A stretch of 64,000 bases of DNA, taken from an uncultured Desulfobacter sp. Its GTDB lineage: Bacteria; Desulfobacterota; Desulfobacteria; Desulfobacterales; Desulfobacteraceae. The translations under genes were made by a program, and so were the position numbers. Of the stretch, positions 27,300-35,486 are shown one piece after another. The notes beneath the pieces were generated by a model that was given only the letters and a program-made list of their open reading frames with translations, did no database searches and was not told the DNA's origin. Position 1 is the first letter of the stretch; each line of letters starts with the position of its first letter. The DNA is taken from positions 5,602,501-5,666,500 of the forward strand of contig NZ_OY781882.1 in assembly GCF_963677125.1 (NCBI RefSeq). Direction: 5' to 3'.

Positions 27300-27959
27300 T
27301 TAACCTTTAATAACCTGCTCAAAGGGTTCAAGGCCGATACGTTCGATCATTTTTCCCAGGCGCTCCCCTTTTTTGGCATTTTCCTTGTAGTATTCAACAA
27401 TGCGTTGACAGGCATCCATGGCCTGTTCGGTGCTCAGCCCTTCAGCCACTTTCTGGGCAATTCTAGGACTCGATCCTACGTTGCCGCCGATGACAATGGT
27501 CCAACCGTCGGCTTCTCCGATGAGTCCAAGGTCCCTGACCCAGGATTCGGAGCAGGAGAGTTTGCATCCGGAAACCGCGATTTTGAATTTACCCGGCAGT
27601 TCCATGGCATGGTATTGTTTGTCCATTTCCATACCCACGCCCAAGGCGTCCTGTTTGCCGAGTTTGCAAAAGGTGGTCCCGGGACAGGCGCGTACCGAAC
27701 GGATGCACATACCCACGGCAGCTCCCTTGTCAAGTTCCAAGTCCTGCCAGACTGAATCAATGTCCTCTTCTTTGAGTCCTACAATGGTAATACGGGTGGC
27801 CCCGGTCAGCTTGAGTGCTTTTGCATTATATTTTTCTGATACATCAGCAATTTTTCTAAGCATATCCGGTGTAATAACCCCGCATGGGATATGAGGGGCA
27901 ATGGCATAGGTTTCGTTGTCATTTTGGAGGATGGCTCCCTTTTCACCAAGTTTGAGCAT
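27300..27959 (-). CDS. small assimilatory-type siroheme sulfite reductase
   Basis: This is 219 residues. It carries the 4Fe-4S/siroheme signature C92-x5-C98 (ACPGTTFCK) and C132-x3-C136 (SGCKLSCSES). The size and pattern match the single-domain, low-molecular-weight assimilatory-type sulfite reductase known from Desulfovibrio, Desulfuromonas and methanogens. It is not the dissimilatory DsrAB enzyme. A role in sulfite reduction or detoxification is family knowledge; the electron donor is unknown. GAAGGA precedes the ATG. It is first in a pair with the metallo-hydrolase. Confidence 0.9.
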   Translation of the reverse strand: MLKLGEKGAILQNDNETYAIAPHIPCGVITPDMLRKIADVSEKYNAKALKLTGATRITIVGLKEEDIDSVWQDLELDKGAAVGMCIRSVRACPGTTFCKLGKQDALGVGMEMDKQYHAMELPGKFKIAVSGCKLSCSESWVRDLGLIGEADGWTIVIGGNVGSSPRIAQKVAEGLSTEQAMDACQRIVEYYKENAKKGERLGKMIERIGLEPFEQVIKG

Positions 27960-28243
27960 CTAATTTTCCTTCAATTAAAATTATAGGTGGTGCGTTAACA
28001 AAAACATTATGTCAACATAAAACTGCCTTGGGCGTTGTCAAGGTTGCTGACCTTCCCCTGCTTAAAGTCGACTCGGTTGTTGTTTTTGTCCCTGAACAAC
28101 CCGTTGCCGACAGTCCTGCACATGGGGTGATTTTTTTTCAACACGTTGACATTTGGCATGTTCGGGTTTAAATTTCAACCCTTTATCCGGCATGGGGCGC
28201 CTGTGTCTGCGCAGAACGGCTAAGTATAGAGGAACAAAGAAGG

Positions 28244-29176
28244 ATGGCAAAACAAAACGATTCGGGCAAGGCCGCTTTTGCGGCAACGATAGGCGGGCTT
28301 TTCGCTATTTTATTGTGGAGTTTCACCATTGCGTTTACCCGCAGTATCTCTGAGCATCTTGGCCCGGTTTACGGCGCAGGATATGTGTATCTCATCAGTG
28401 CCGTATTCGGCTTGATCAATGTATTGAGATCTTCAAAACAGCGACGCAAACTGACGAATCTGCCGCAACGGTATCTTTGGGGCTGCGGATCTCTTTTTGT
28501 GGGGTACATGCTGTTTCTGTTCCTTGCTGTGGGTCTGGCTGAAAACCGCAGTCAATCTCTGGAGATCGGGTTGATCAATTATCTGTGGCCGGCATTGATA
28601 CTGGTGTTTTCCGTCCCCATTTTAAAAAATAAAGCCAGTTGGCTGCTGTTGCCAGGCACTGGCCTGGCACTGTTCGGGGTGTTCCTGGTCGTGACCGGTG
28701 GCGGCGGTCACACATGGCATACGATTTTCAATAATCTTTCCGCCAATCCAATGGCGTATCTGTTGGCCCTGTTTGCAGCACTTTCCTGGGGGCTTTATTC
28801 CAATCTCACTAGAAAATGGGTGGGTCCGGACCAGGCCGGGGGCGCTGTCCCCTTTTTTCTGGCTGCTACCGCGGTCGCCCTGTTTTTCATGAATTTTTTT
28901 GTGAACGAGCCCCGAAATTGGAGTCTTCAGGTGGCAGGGGAGGTGGCGGCCTTGGCGTTTGTTACCTTAATGGCCTACAGCCTGTGGGACAATGCCATGC
29001 GAAAAGGCAATACCATTTTTCTTGCGGCAAGTTCATACATGACCCCGCTTTTATCCACGATAGTCTCCTGCATCTACCTTTGTGTGGCACCCACCCCCTC
29101 TTTGTGGATCGGGTGCGGCCTGCTTATTGCCGGATCTTTGATAAGTTGGGTTTCTGTAACCAAAGAAAGAAATTGA
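28244..29176 (+). CDS. DMT-family exporter, YddG-like
   Basis: This is 310 residues with ten predicted membrane segments and GAAGG directly before the ATG. The N-terminal GGLFAILLWSFTIAFTRSISEHLGP and the central NYLWPALILVFSVPIL resemble YddG-type aromatic amino-acid and drug exporters. The preceding 284 bases (27960-28243) contain no gene I can support. It ends 11 bases before the end of the convergent integrase gene, which marks the left border of the integron. Confidence 0.85.
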   Translation: MAKQNDSGKAAFAATIGGLFAILLWSFTIAFTRSISEHLGPVYGAGYVYLISAVFGLINVLRSSKQRRKLTNLPQRYLWGCGSLFVGYMLFLFLAVGLAENRSQSLEIGLINYLWPALILVFSVPILKNKASWLLLPGTGLALFGVFLVVTGGGGHTWHTIFNNLSANPMAYLLALFAALSWGLYSNLTRKWVGPDQAGGAVPFFLAATAVALFFMNFFVNEPRNWSLQVAGEVAALAFVTLMAYSLWDNAMRKGNTIFLAASSYMTPLLSTIVSCIYLCVAPTPSLWIGCGLLIAGSLISWVSVTKERN

Positions 29177-29187
29177 CTTGGTTAAGC

Positions 29188-30597
29188 TTATAATCCATCC
29201 AGAGGGCTTTTGACGCCTTTGCCGCCGCGATTGAGTACATGTGTGTAAATCATGGTTGTAGAGACATCTGCATGGCCGAGCAACTCCTGGACCGTACGGA
29301 TATCATAACCGCTTTCAAGCAGATGCGTGGCAAAACTGTGGCGCAGTGCGTGGCAATTTACCCGTTTGGTCATATTCGCCTGATGGGCCGCCTTTTTTAT
29401 GGCTTTTTGAAGACCGTTTTCATGGATATGGTGGCGGCGGGTTTTCCCGCTCCTTGGATCAACGGAAAGCCGGCCGCTGGGAAATACATACTGCCATCCC
29501 CACTCTTTTGCGCCATTGGGATATTTCCGGTCAAGGGCATCGGGTAGATAGGTCTCGCCCAATCCTTTTTCCAGATCTGCCTTGTGCATCTCATGCACCA
29601 GCTCAAGATGGGTTTTAAGCTTGTCTACAAGCCGTTCAGGCAAGGGTACCACACGGTCCTTTTTTCCTTTTCCGTCCCTGATCACAATTTGCTGGTATCC
29701 GAAATCAATGTCCTGGACCCTGAGTCTGACACAATCCATTAAGCGCATGCCCGTACCGTAAAGCAGGGACGCCATCAGCTTTTGCCTGCCGGCCATTTGC
29801 TCAAGAATGTTTGTGACTTCGCTGCGGGTTAAAACTACCGGCAAACGTTTGGGGCGTTTAGCCCGTACAAAATTACCAATGTCACCCAGGGGCTGTTTGA
29901 GCACTTTGCCATAAAAGAAGACCAACGCATTCAACGCCTGATTCTGGGTGCTTTCCGCAACATTTCGCTGAACGGCAAGGTGCTGCAGGAAACTGACAAC
30001 CTCTCCACTGCCGAGCTTTTCCGGTTCCCGGTTTCCGCTAAAGGAGATAAAGCGGGTTACCCAAGATTCGTAAGATTGCTCGGTCCTTATGGAATACCGT
30101 CTTGTCCGCAACTCCACCAGTAGCTGTTCCAGAACAGCTGTATGACGTTTCCGAACGTCGGCAAGTTTTGAATGCTTTATATTTGACAGGTGCTTAATGG
30201 TGTTTTTAACCGAAAGCCCGTCGGCAACCGTAGGATGAGATTTTGCCAGAGATGCGGCTGAATCCATCCAGAATTTCCAGTCCACCTCCGGCAACCAGGT
30301 TACGCTAAGCATTGCGAACAAATTCTGTATAGCATCCACAATCTGCCTGAACTGCCAGTCCTCAATTCCATTAGCCCGTCCCTGTTGTGCCAGGTAACAC
30401 TCCACCTCCTTCGGGCCATGTTCGGCCAGGCGTTTGTCGGAAAATGCTTTGATGTACTGCTCGGCTCTGATCACATACCACCTGATCACATTGTTTTTGA
30501 TACCAATGTGCTTCAATCGGTTGATGTAATTATCCCAAAATATTTTAATTTCGTTTTCCTGTGTTGATTTGCGCTGATTCATGTGGTAGGTACTCAT
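29188..30597 (-). CDS. intI: integron integrase with N-terminal extension
   Basis: This is 469 residues from the ATG at 30597. Tyrosine-recombinase residues are R285 (GTGMRLMD), H416/R419 (HALRHSF) and Y451 (IYTHVL). The IntI-specific insert is present (KEWGWQYVFPS... DPRSGKTRRHHI). It distinguishes integron integrases from XerC/D. Ordinary IntI proteins begin near the segment LRTRRYSIRTEQSYESWV, which here starts around residue 165. About 150 extra residues precede it, looking like a second helical core-binding domain (FWDNYINRLKHIGIKNNVIRWYV). It should catalyse attI x attC and attC x attC recombination. The gene looks intact. Confidence 0.95.
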   Translation of the reverse strand: MSTYHMNQRKSTQENEIKIFWDNYINRLKHIGIKNNVIRWYVIRAEQYIKAFSDKRLAEHGPKEVECYLAQQGRANGIEDWQFRQIVDAIQNLFAMLSVTWLPEVDWKFWMDSAASLAKSHPTVADGLSVKNTIKHLSNIKHSKLADVRKRHTAVLEQLLVELRTRRYSIRTEQSYESWVTRFISFSGNREPEKLGSGEVVSFLQHLAVQRNVAESTQNQALNALVFFYGKVLKQPLGDIGNFVRAKRPKRLPVVLTRSEVTNILEQMAGRQKLMASLLYGTGMRLMDCVRLRVQDIDFGYQQIVIRDGKGKKDRVVPLPERLVDKLKTHLELVHEMHKADLEKGLGETYLPDALDRKYPNGAKEWGWQYVFPSGRLSVDPRSGKTRRHHIHENGLQKAIKKAAHQANMTKRVNCHALRHSFATHLLESGYDIRTVQELLGHADVSTTMIYTHVLNRGGKGVKSPLDGL

Positions 30598-30632
30598 TAT
30601 GTTTCCGGGGTAAAATTTGTTAGTTATGTAAA

Positions 30633-30660
30633 ATAATACACAAGTATTTGAAAAATGCAA
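30633..30660 (-). promoter_or_regulatory. promoter of intI
   Basis: On the reverse strand TTGCAT (30660-30655) and TATTAT (30638-30633) are 16 bases apart, with a TGTG extended -10. I see no LexA box (CTGT-N8-ACAG) overlapping it. Confidence 0.65.
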
Positions 30661-30717
30661 TAGGCAGAATCCGCCTATCACCATATTGGCCCATTCTGCC
30701 TAATATAACTGTTAAAC
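30661..30717 (+). other. attI site candidate with internal inverted repeat
   Basis: GTTAAAC (30711-30717) fits the GTTRRRY crossover box and marks the start of cassette 1, whose own attC R'' box is the exact complement GTTTAAC. Just upstream TAGGCAGAAT (30661-30670) and ATTCTGCCTA (30693-30702) form a perfect 10-bp inverted repeat, which may be an integrase or regulator binding structure. Confidence 0.75.
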
Positions 30718-30753
30718 TTAAAAAATATCCATCCAAATAGAAATTGTTAATAA

Positions 30754-31581
30754 ATGAACTTAGAACTTCTATCTACAGATTTTGAAAAAGTAAGTTATCT
30801 TCAAAATATATTGACAGACCGTGCGACTGGAAGTAGTCCGTCTGACTCGGAATTCCAGCAACTCAGATATGAGTTGCTAAGTAATCAAAAATTTTCACAA
30901 TACATGCCACAATGGCTTAAAGTGCATAGAAACCTAAATTCATTTTGGAATTTTATTAAGAAAGAATACAACAGCTACCAATCTCGGAGAGAGTTTTTAG
31001 CAAATGAGTTTGCACCAATCCTAAACTTCTTGGAATTTGGGCAACCACCTCAGCAGTCACCTCCTTCTCAACAGACTTTTCCAACAAGTCAAAAAGCATC
31101 ACCGCCCTTAACTCCTCAGTGGCCTGAACCTTCGAAAAAAATAAAAACAGAAGTTTTCATTGTTCATGGTCATGACAACTCAGCTAAACAAGAAGTTGCA
31201 AGATTTATAGAAAAAATTGGTCTTAACGCTATTATCTTACATGAAAAAGCCAGTAGCGGTATGACAATCATTGAAAAAATTGAGCATTATTCATCTAACG
31301 CTGATTTTGCAATAGTCCTCTACACACCTTGTGATCTCGGAAGGCTTGCTACAGATACAAAAGTACAACCTAAATCTAGAGCAAGACAAAATGTGATTTT
31401 TGAACATGGCTACTTAATGGCAAAACTAGGTAGAAAGAATGTATGTGCACTCGTAAAAGGCGATATTGAAACACCAAATGATATAAGCGGTGTCGTTTAT
31501 GTTCAGTTAGACAATGCAGGAGCTTGGAAAATGGAACTCATAAAAGAGTTAAAAGCCTGCGATTATAACGTAACCATTTGA
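30754..31581 (+). CDS. cassette 1: TIR-like nucleotide-binding effector (PF10137 type)
   Basis: This is 275 residues. The N-terminal 95 are helical and end in HRNLNSFWNFIKKEYNSYQSRREFL, resembling helical domains seen before abortive-infection effectors (recalled similarity, not proven). A Pro/Gln/Ser-rich linker covers about 96-128. The C-terminal TIR-like domain has VFIVHGHDNSAKQEVARF, SADFAIVLYTPCDLG-type text and the conserved acidic position E217 in RQNVIFEHGYLMAKLG. Domains of this kind (CAP12/Pycsar-type TIR) act as NAD+-degrading effectors in phage defence. It is the cassette next to attI, the position usually most expressed and most recently captured. No cyclase or sensor gene is adjacent. 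Confidence 0.85.
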   Translation: MNLELLSTDFEKVSYLQNILTDRATGSSPSDSEFQQLRYELLSNQKFSQYMPQWLKVHRNLNSFWNFIKKEYNSYQSRREFLANEFAPILNFLEFGQPPQQSPPSQQTFPTSQKASPPLTPQWPEPSKKIKTEVFIVHGHDNSAKQEVARFIEKIGLNAIILHEKASSGMTIIEKIEHYSSNADFAIVLYTPCDLGRLATDTKVQPKSRARQNVIFEHGYLMAKLGRKNVCALVKGDIETPNDISGVVYVQLDNAGAWKMELIKELKACDYNVTI

Positions 31582-31594
31582 AAATAAAAAATTA

Positions 31595-31654
31595 GTTTAA
31601 CAAGGCGTTTGAAGGGACGCGCGTGATCGCGCGCCCCTCAACTTACCGTTATGT
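31595..31654 (+). repeat. attC1
   Basis: R'' GTTTAAC (31595-31601) and R' GTTATGT (31648-31654) flank a short stem with GACGCGCG/CGCGCGCC and AAGGG/CCCCT. At 60 bp it is the shortest kind in this array. R'' is the exact complement of the start of cassette 1. Confidence 0.92.
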
Positions 31655-31668
31655 TTGACAAAGATTGA

Positions 31669-32145
31669 ATGAACAAAACAATGCAAAAGCTAATGGGCAT
31701 TCTACTGGTTTCTGTCCTATTTGTGGTTTGTAGAGGCTCGACAGAGTCAGATTACGCAACCCATGAACAGAAACAGGACAATAGCTTTTCGAACCTTAGA
31801 ACTCAGCTCAAAAATGGGACACCTCAGGAAAAGGAAGAAGTTCTGAATTTATTTATGAAGGACTATCCTGTGGACTTGGTTCCCACCGTTATCGAAGCGA
31901 TTTTAGATGACACCGTATCTCCAAGACATGGTGATACTGGTTGGGCAAGAGTTCACCATCAAGCTGCCACCGCTATGTGCAAGTTTGCATATCAAATTGA
32001 CGGGAAGTTTCAGAAAGAACGAGGTCGAGACAAATACTCATTTTACAACGACGGCGGTGTAGGAACGGAATCCCGGAGAAATGAAGTACACAAGAACTGG
32101 GTCGAGTGGTGGAAAGAGAATGAGAAAAACATAACAAAAAAATGA
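31669..32145 (+). CDS. cassette 2: exported protein of unknown function
   Basis: This is 158 residues. The N-terminus (MNKTMQKLMGILLVSVLFVVCRGS) is a signal sequence with a Cys after VV, so it may be a lipoprotein. The rest is helical with RTQLKNGTPQEKEEVLNLFMKDYP and VPTVIEAILDD, reminiscent of one or two HEAT-like repeats. I do not recognise the family. Its 3' end overlaps the start of attC2, as is common for cassettes. Confidence 0.7.
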   Translation: MNKTMQKLMGILLVSVLFVVCRGSTESDYATHEQKQDNSFSNLRTQLKNGTPQEKEEVLNLFMKDYPVDLVPTVIEAILDDTVSPRHGDTGWARVHHQAATAMCKFAYQIDGKFQKERGRDKYSFYNDGGVGTESRRNEVHKNWVEWWKENEKNITKK

Positions 32146-32256
32146 ACTGGGACCGGGTGGGACGTTGCAGTGGTTTAGGTTTTCTTTCTTCAACCGCTTT
32201 CGTTCTTTTACCGTTTTCGTGATTCGCCACCCGGCCCGTTATTTTTAGCGTTAGCA
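32129..32256 (+). repeat. attC2
   Basis: R'' ACATAAC (32129-32135) is the exact complement of the cassette 2 start GTTATGT. R' GTTAGCA lies at 32250-32256. The stem includes GGGACCGGGTGG/CCACCCGGCCC. It overlaps the end of the preceding gene. Confidence 0.88.
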
Positions 32257-32265
32257 ATCATAAAA

Positions 32266-32703
32266 ATGAAATTATCAGACCTTTTCAATTTAGCGAGTAA
32301 CCGATCAGATGCATGGAATAATCTATGGCAGTTGTATATAGGTATATCGACAGCATTGCTAGCCATCGTCTCTGCGAGCAGTAAAGCCTTAACAAAGCCA
32401 AGCAGCGCAATAATATGTTTCGGGTTCATAGCATTTGTAGCTGGTAATTATTCCGCTTTTTTAAATTATCATAAAACACGAAAACAAATCCATAAAATGA
32501 TTGTCGAGCAACTCTCTGATGAAAGATATAAAAACATTAGTGAAAATACTTATAATAACAGCAATGAAATAGAGACTCTGTCAAACTTGATCGGTCCCCC
32601 ATTAAAATACATTGGGAATAAACCAGCATTCTTTTATTATTACTGGATAATTTCAGCAGTTGTTCTTTTGTCCCTATGGTTCATTCCATTATTAAGAAGT
32701 TAA
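32266..32703 (+). CDS. cassette 3: small membrane protein of unknown function
   Basis: This is 145 residues. Membrane segments are predicted near 23-39, 48-64 and 122-141, with a polar helical region between (HKTRKQIHKMIVEQLSDERYKNI). No catalytic motif is visible and I do not recognise it. Two adjacent helices plus a helical cytosolic stretch would fit a SLATT-like or pore-type effector, but that is speculation. Confidence 0.65.
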   Translation: MKLSDLFNLASNRSDAWNNLWQLYIGISTALLAIVSASSKALTKPSSAIICFGFIAFVAGNYSAFLNYHKTRKQIHKMIVEQLSDERYKNISENTYNNSNEIETLSNLIGPPLKYIGNKPAFFYYYWIISAVVLLSLWFIPLLRS

Positions 32704-32722
32704 AACGCACTATAAGAAAAAA

Positions 32723-32851
32723 TTGCTAACAAAACGTTCGAGAGGGACGGCTTTAACTTGGCGGCATTTTCAAAGTAAACTGTAGATGGAATGAATCCTT
32801 TCTAAAAAAGCTTACTCTTAGATTTCGCCGCCCCTCAACTTCACGTTCCCG
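32723..32851 (+). repeat. attC3
   Basis: R'' TTGCTAAC (32723-32730) is the exact complement of the cassette 3 start. R' GTTCCCG is at 32845-32851. The stem includes GAGAGGGACGGC on the left and GCCGCCCCTC on the right. Confidence 0.88.
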
Positions 32852-33014
32852 TGGCGCTCCGCTGCGCAGAGCCCCACGGGAATGCCCGAGCTAACGGGTG
32901 TCCCGTGTTGACCAATCGTTTCCCATGTCGCTACGCGCCACGGGAACCAATCACTCAACAAGACAAATTTACACCGATAACCGAGCAAGCCCATTATCAA
33001 TGACAAATTTGCCC
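32846..33014 (+). other. cassette 4: cassette without an ORF
   Basis: It starts TTCCCGTGG, the complement of its own R'' CCACGGGAAC (32938-32947) over 10 bases, so it is a genuine cassette. About 90 bases lie between start and attC and there is no plausible gene on the cassette strand. It opens with a strong hairpin, TTCCCGTGG/CCACGGGAA around CGCTCCGCTGCG (32846-32882). It may encode a small RNA or carry a regulatory signal; this is inference. Confidence 0.75.
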
Positions 33015-33021
33015 GTTAGCT
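32938..33021 (+). repeat. attC4
   Basis: R'' CCACGGGAAC, then inner pairs CAAATTT/AAATTTG and GATAA/TTATC, then R' GTTAGCT (33014-33020). Confidence 0.8.
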
Positions 33022-33043
33022 CTGGCATTAGCCACCAAAACAA

Positions 33044-33553
33044 ATGAAAGCTCGTTTCAAATTAGGAGATGAAAAAGCACTATTAGCAGGTCTGATGGCT
33101 TTATTAGTCGCGCTCTTTATGGCCTATATTACATACGATGGTAGTGACAATGGATGGGGAAGAATACACAATCGACATTACAAACCAGCTTGGTTTGTAT
33201 TAACATTAGGTATTCCGACCACTATTTTAACTTTTGTTTTTGCCCTTTGTCCGATCTATTTTTACTTTCTTTCAATTGTAAAAAAAACATATATCCTTAT
33301 TGATGACAAAACAATAAAATGGCCTAAGGGCTTAATGTTAAATAAAATAAATACAGTTATTTTAAATGATATTGAGTCTATTGATAGGAAAACAAAATAC
33401 AAAACCGAGTGGATAATCATTTATACAAAGGAAGGTTCATTCAGATTTTCCAAAAAGTCAATTCACCCAAACAATAGTTTTGAGAAGATCTATCAAATAT
33501 TGTTGAATCAAGCTAAAAAAAACAAGTTTCCAAACAAAGAAAAAGAGAATTAA
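33044..33553 (+). CDS. cassette 5: membrane protein with possible PH-like domain
   Basis: This is 169 residues. Membrane segments lie near 13-29 and 48-74. The C-terminal half alternates beta-strand and turn patterns (TYILIDDKTIKWPKG, NDIESIDRK, WIIIYTKEGSFRFSKKSIHPNN), resembling bacterial PH-like domains that follow two transmembrane helices. I do not recognise a named family. Confidence 0.65.
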   Translation: MKARFKLGDEKALLAGLMALLVALFMAYITYDGSDNGWGRIHNRHYKPAWFVLTLGIPTTILTFVFALCPIYFYFLSIVKKTYILIDDKTIKWPKGLMLNKINTVILNDIESIDRKTKYKTEWIIIYTKEGSFRFSKKSIHPNNSFEKIYQILLNQAKKNKFPNKEKEN

Positions 33554-33583
33554 CAGCTTGATATTGAATGAAAATATAAAATT

Positions 33584-33664
33584 TGGCTAACCAGGCGCTC
33601 AACAACGCTCCTTCGTCGCTTGGACGTGGCAAACGACGCCACGCCAGTTAGCTCAACGTTATGC
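33584..33664 (+). repeat. attC5
   Basis: R'' TGGCTAAC and R' GTTATGC (33658-33664) flank a stem with GGACGTGGC/GCCACGCC. The cassette start TTAGCTC matches R'' less exactly than in cassettes 1-4. Confidence 0.8.
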
Positions 33665-33679
33665 CCTCAAAAAAACACA

Positions 33680-33708
33680 TTGCGTATCTAAATATAGTAC
33701 GTTAAAAT
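33680..33708 (+). promoter_or_regulatory. cassette-borne promoter of the Phd/RelE pair
   Basis: TTGCGT (33680-33685) and TAAAAT (33703-33708) are 17 bases apart. GTAC...GTAC half-sites around the -10 box may be the antitoxin operator. Confidence 0.6.
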
Positions 33709-33735
33709 GTACAAAAATTAATAAGGAGATATGCA

Positions 33736-34017
33736 ATGCAAAGATTAAGGATAGACCAAGATATTAAACCTCTCTCGGAAGTTCGAACCGGGATTGCGTC
33801 ATTTATTAAACAAGTTCACGATACCAAAAGGCCGGTTGTCATTACCCAGCATGGAAAAGGGGTTGCAGTTCTTTTAGATGTCAATGAATATGAGTCAATG
33901 CAAGAAAAGATGGAGCTTCTGACAGACATACAAACTTCAATCAACCAGATAGACAATGGAGAAGGAGTCGAACACGATGAAGCAAAAGAAATGATTATGC
34001 AACGGATTTTTAAATGA
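33736..34017 (+). CDS. cassette 6a: Phd/YefM-family antitoxin
   Basis: This is 93 residues with AAGGAGATAT before the ATG. The Phd/YefM N-terminal DNA-binding domain is visible (IKPLSEVRTGIASFIKQVHDTKRPVVITQHGKG, then LLDVNEYESM). The C-terminus should wrap and neutralise the toxin. The stop overlaps the toxin start by ATGA (34014-34017), typical of co-translated toxin-antitoxin pairs, which stabilise integron arrays. Confidence 0.92.
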   Translation: MQRLRIDQDIKPLSEVRTGIASFIKQVHDTKRPVVITQHGKGVAVLLDVNEYESMQEKMELLTDIQTSINQIDNGEGVEHDEAKEMIMQRIFK

Positions 34018-34310
34018 AAATAATCTGGTCTCCATTGGCTATCGATAGAGTAGCCGAAATTGCAAACTACATAGCAAAAGATAAACCAACTGCCGCTGAA
34101 AATTGGGTGGACAAAATATTTTCAAAAGTTGAAAGTTTAGCATCGTCTCCTAAATCAGGAAGAATTGTTCCTGAAATCAACAAAGATCAATATAGAGAAA
34201 TAATCTATGGGAATTACAGAATAGTGTATCGGATTGAAGAAAAACGAATATCTATTTTGACCGTTCGCCATGGTAAGCAATTACTGCCAATTGAAGAAAT
34301 ATTGGCATAA
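34014..34310 (+). CDS. cassette 6b: RelE/ParE-family toxin
   Basis: This is 98 residues with the RelE/ParE fold: WSPLAIDRVAEIANYIAKDKP at the N-terminus, SSPKSGRIVPE and IIYGNYRIVYRIEEKRISILTVRHGKQ at the core and end. Members act as ribosome-dependent mRNA endonucleases or gyrase poisons. The sequence alone does not decide between RelE and ParE. It is paired with the Phd-type antitoxin. Confidence 0.92.
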   Translation: MKIIWSPLAIDRVAEIANYIAKDKPTAAENWVDKIFSKVESLASSPKSGRIVPEINKDQYREIIYGNYRIVYRIEEKRISILTVRHGKQLLPIEEILA

Positions 34311-34434
34311 CAAAACGCTGCAGCTGACCGGGGGGAGCTAGCGGCTTTTTGAAAGTGCTTGGTTTTAGAAAAAACTTGGCTTTTACAACCTGCTCGGCAA
34401 TTTGCCCCCCGGCCAGCTGAGCTCCCCGTTCGGC
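34303..34434 (+). repeat. attC6
   Basis: R'' GGCATAAC and R' GTTCGGC (34428-34434) enclose a long stem with GACCGGGGGGAG/CCCCCCGGCC and CAGCTGAGCTCCCC. It is close in sequence to attC8 and attC11. Confidence 0.9.
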
Positions 34435-34486
34435 TTAAAACCATCCATCCAGTATCAATTTGTTTTTTTAGAAGGAATTGTTGTAG

Positions 34487-35323
34487 ATGAAAACCAAAAG
34501 TAACCAATCCAATCGACCGGGCATCATTAAGACAGTACAAACCCCTCTTGGATTTTTCACTTTAACAGTTCTGATTGTAGAATTAATTCTCGGTATTGCT
34601 GTAAATTCAACTCAAGGACAAAATAAGGGTTTTCTTATTATAAGTATGGTTGTGCTTATTTTTCTCCTTGTTGTCATTGTAGCAGGGTTCGCATTTTTTA
34701 GACCGGAAGCATTAAGCGGCAAACGCCCTGTTGCAAAATTACCAAGTTCTTCAAACGAGCATGATATACAAAATAAAAGAAGCGATCTTGATGATGCAAC
34801 CAAAATTACAGATCTAATCTTAATACATAAAAAGAACAAGATTATGCCTGAAGAATTTGAGAGATATCTTGAGGTATTAGGGCCAAGAAAACGTTCAAAT
34901 GCTGAAACTAAAGATCCGGTTGAGCAAGGAGAGGTTGGGCCAAACGGCTATAGAGTGGGGTATACAGAAGAAGGGGATAAAGTAGAATGGATACCCAATG
35001 AAGAAGAACCAGGTAAAGAGTGGCCGATGATTCTTCGTCGCAATGATAAAGTTATTCTTGAGGCTGAAAGAGAGTTTTGGGACAAGGTTTGGTGGAACCG
35101 TCACCAAAACTGGATTTATAAAATTGAGAGCGGTGAAGAGATTTTGTCTGAAAATCAAAAGCCAATTTTAGAGCAAGCAAAAAAAGCTGCACAGTTTATT
35201 GAACAGAAATATGGTAGAGAAAATCTTGGATGGGATGATTTCGAATGGGGCTTATTAAGCGGTCGTTTATCTGCATTGGCTTGGGTTATGGGAGCTGAAT
35301 GGGAAGAATCGTTAGATACTTAG
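34487..35323 (+). CDS. cassette 7: two-helix membrane protein of unknown function
   Basis: This is 278 residues. Two membrane segments (about 23-40 and 50-70) are followed by a soluble part with a short acidic patch (WIPNEEEPGKEW) and a C-terminal helical region that ends DDFEWGLLSGRLSALAWVMGAEWEESLDT. I do not recognise a family. The C-terminal pattern recurs in small acidic proteins of unknown role. AGAAGG lies upstream. Confidence 0.65.
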   Translation: MKTKSNQSNRPGIIKTVQTPLGFFTLTVLIVELILGIAVNSTQGQNKGFLIISMVVLIFLLVVIVAGFAFFRPEALSGKRPVAKLPSSSNEHDIQNKRSDLDDATKITDLILIHKKNKIMPEEFERYLEVLGPRKRSNAETKDPVEQGEVGPNGYRVGYTEEGDKVEWIPNEEEPGKEWPMILRRNDKVILEAEREFWDKVWWNRHQNWIYKIESGEEILSENQKPILEQAKKAAQFIEQKYGRENLGWDDFEWGLLSGRLSALAWVMGAEWEESLDT

Positions 35324-35336
35324 AAAGGCACGACAT

Positions 35337-35469
35337 AGCCGAACAAAACGCTGGAGAGGGACCAGGCTTACTGCGCGGCCTTTCGGGAGTCCCCTGGTTC
35401 AGGAAAATTTAACTTTTTATTGGGAGTTTTTGGGTTTAAAAAGCCTGGCCCCTCAGCTCCCCGTTGGGC
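35337..35469 (+). repeat. attC7
   Basis: R'' AGCCGAAC and R' GTTGGGC (35463-35469). The arms include ACCAGGC/GCCTGG and GAGAGGG/CCCCTCAGC. It is nearly the same as attC10. Confidence 0.88.
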
Positions 35470-35486
35470 GCAAAAATCCAAACGAA

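Noticed and set aside
27960..28243. Possible gene or RNA in the gap before the YddG-like exporter
   Set aside because: The frames there have no ribosome-binding site or domain similarity, and I saw no conserved RNA motif.
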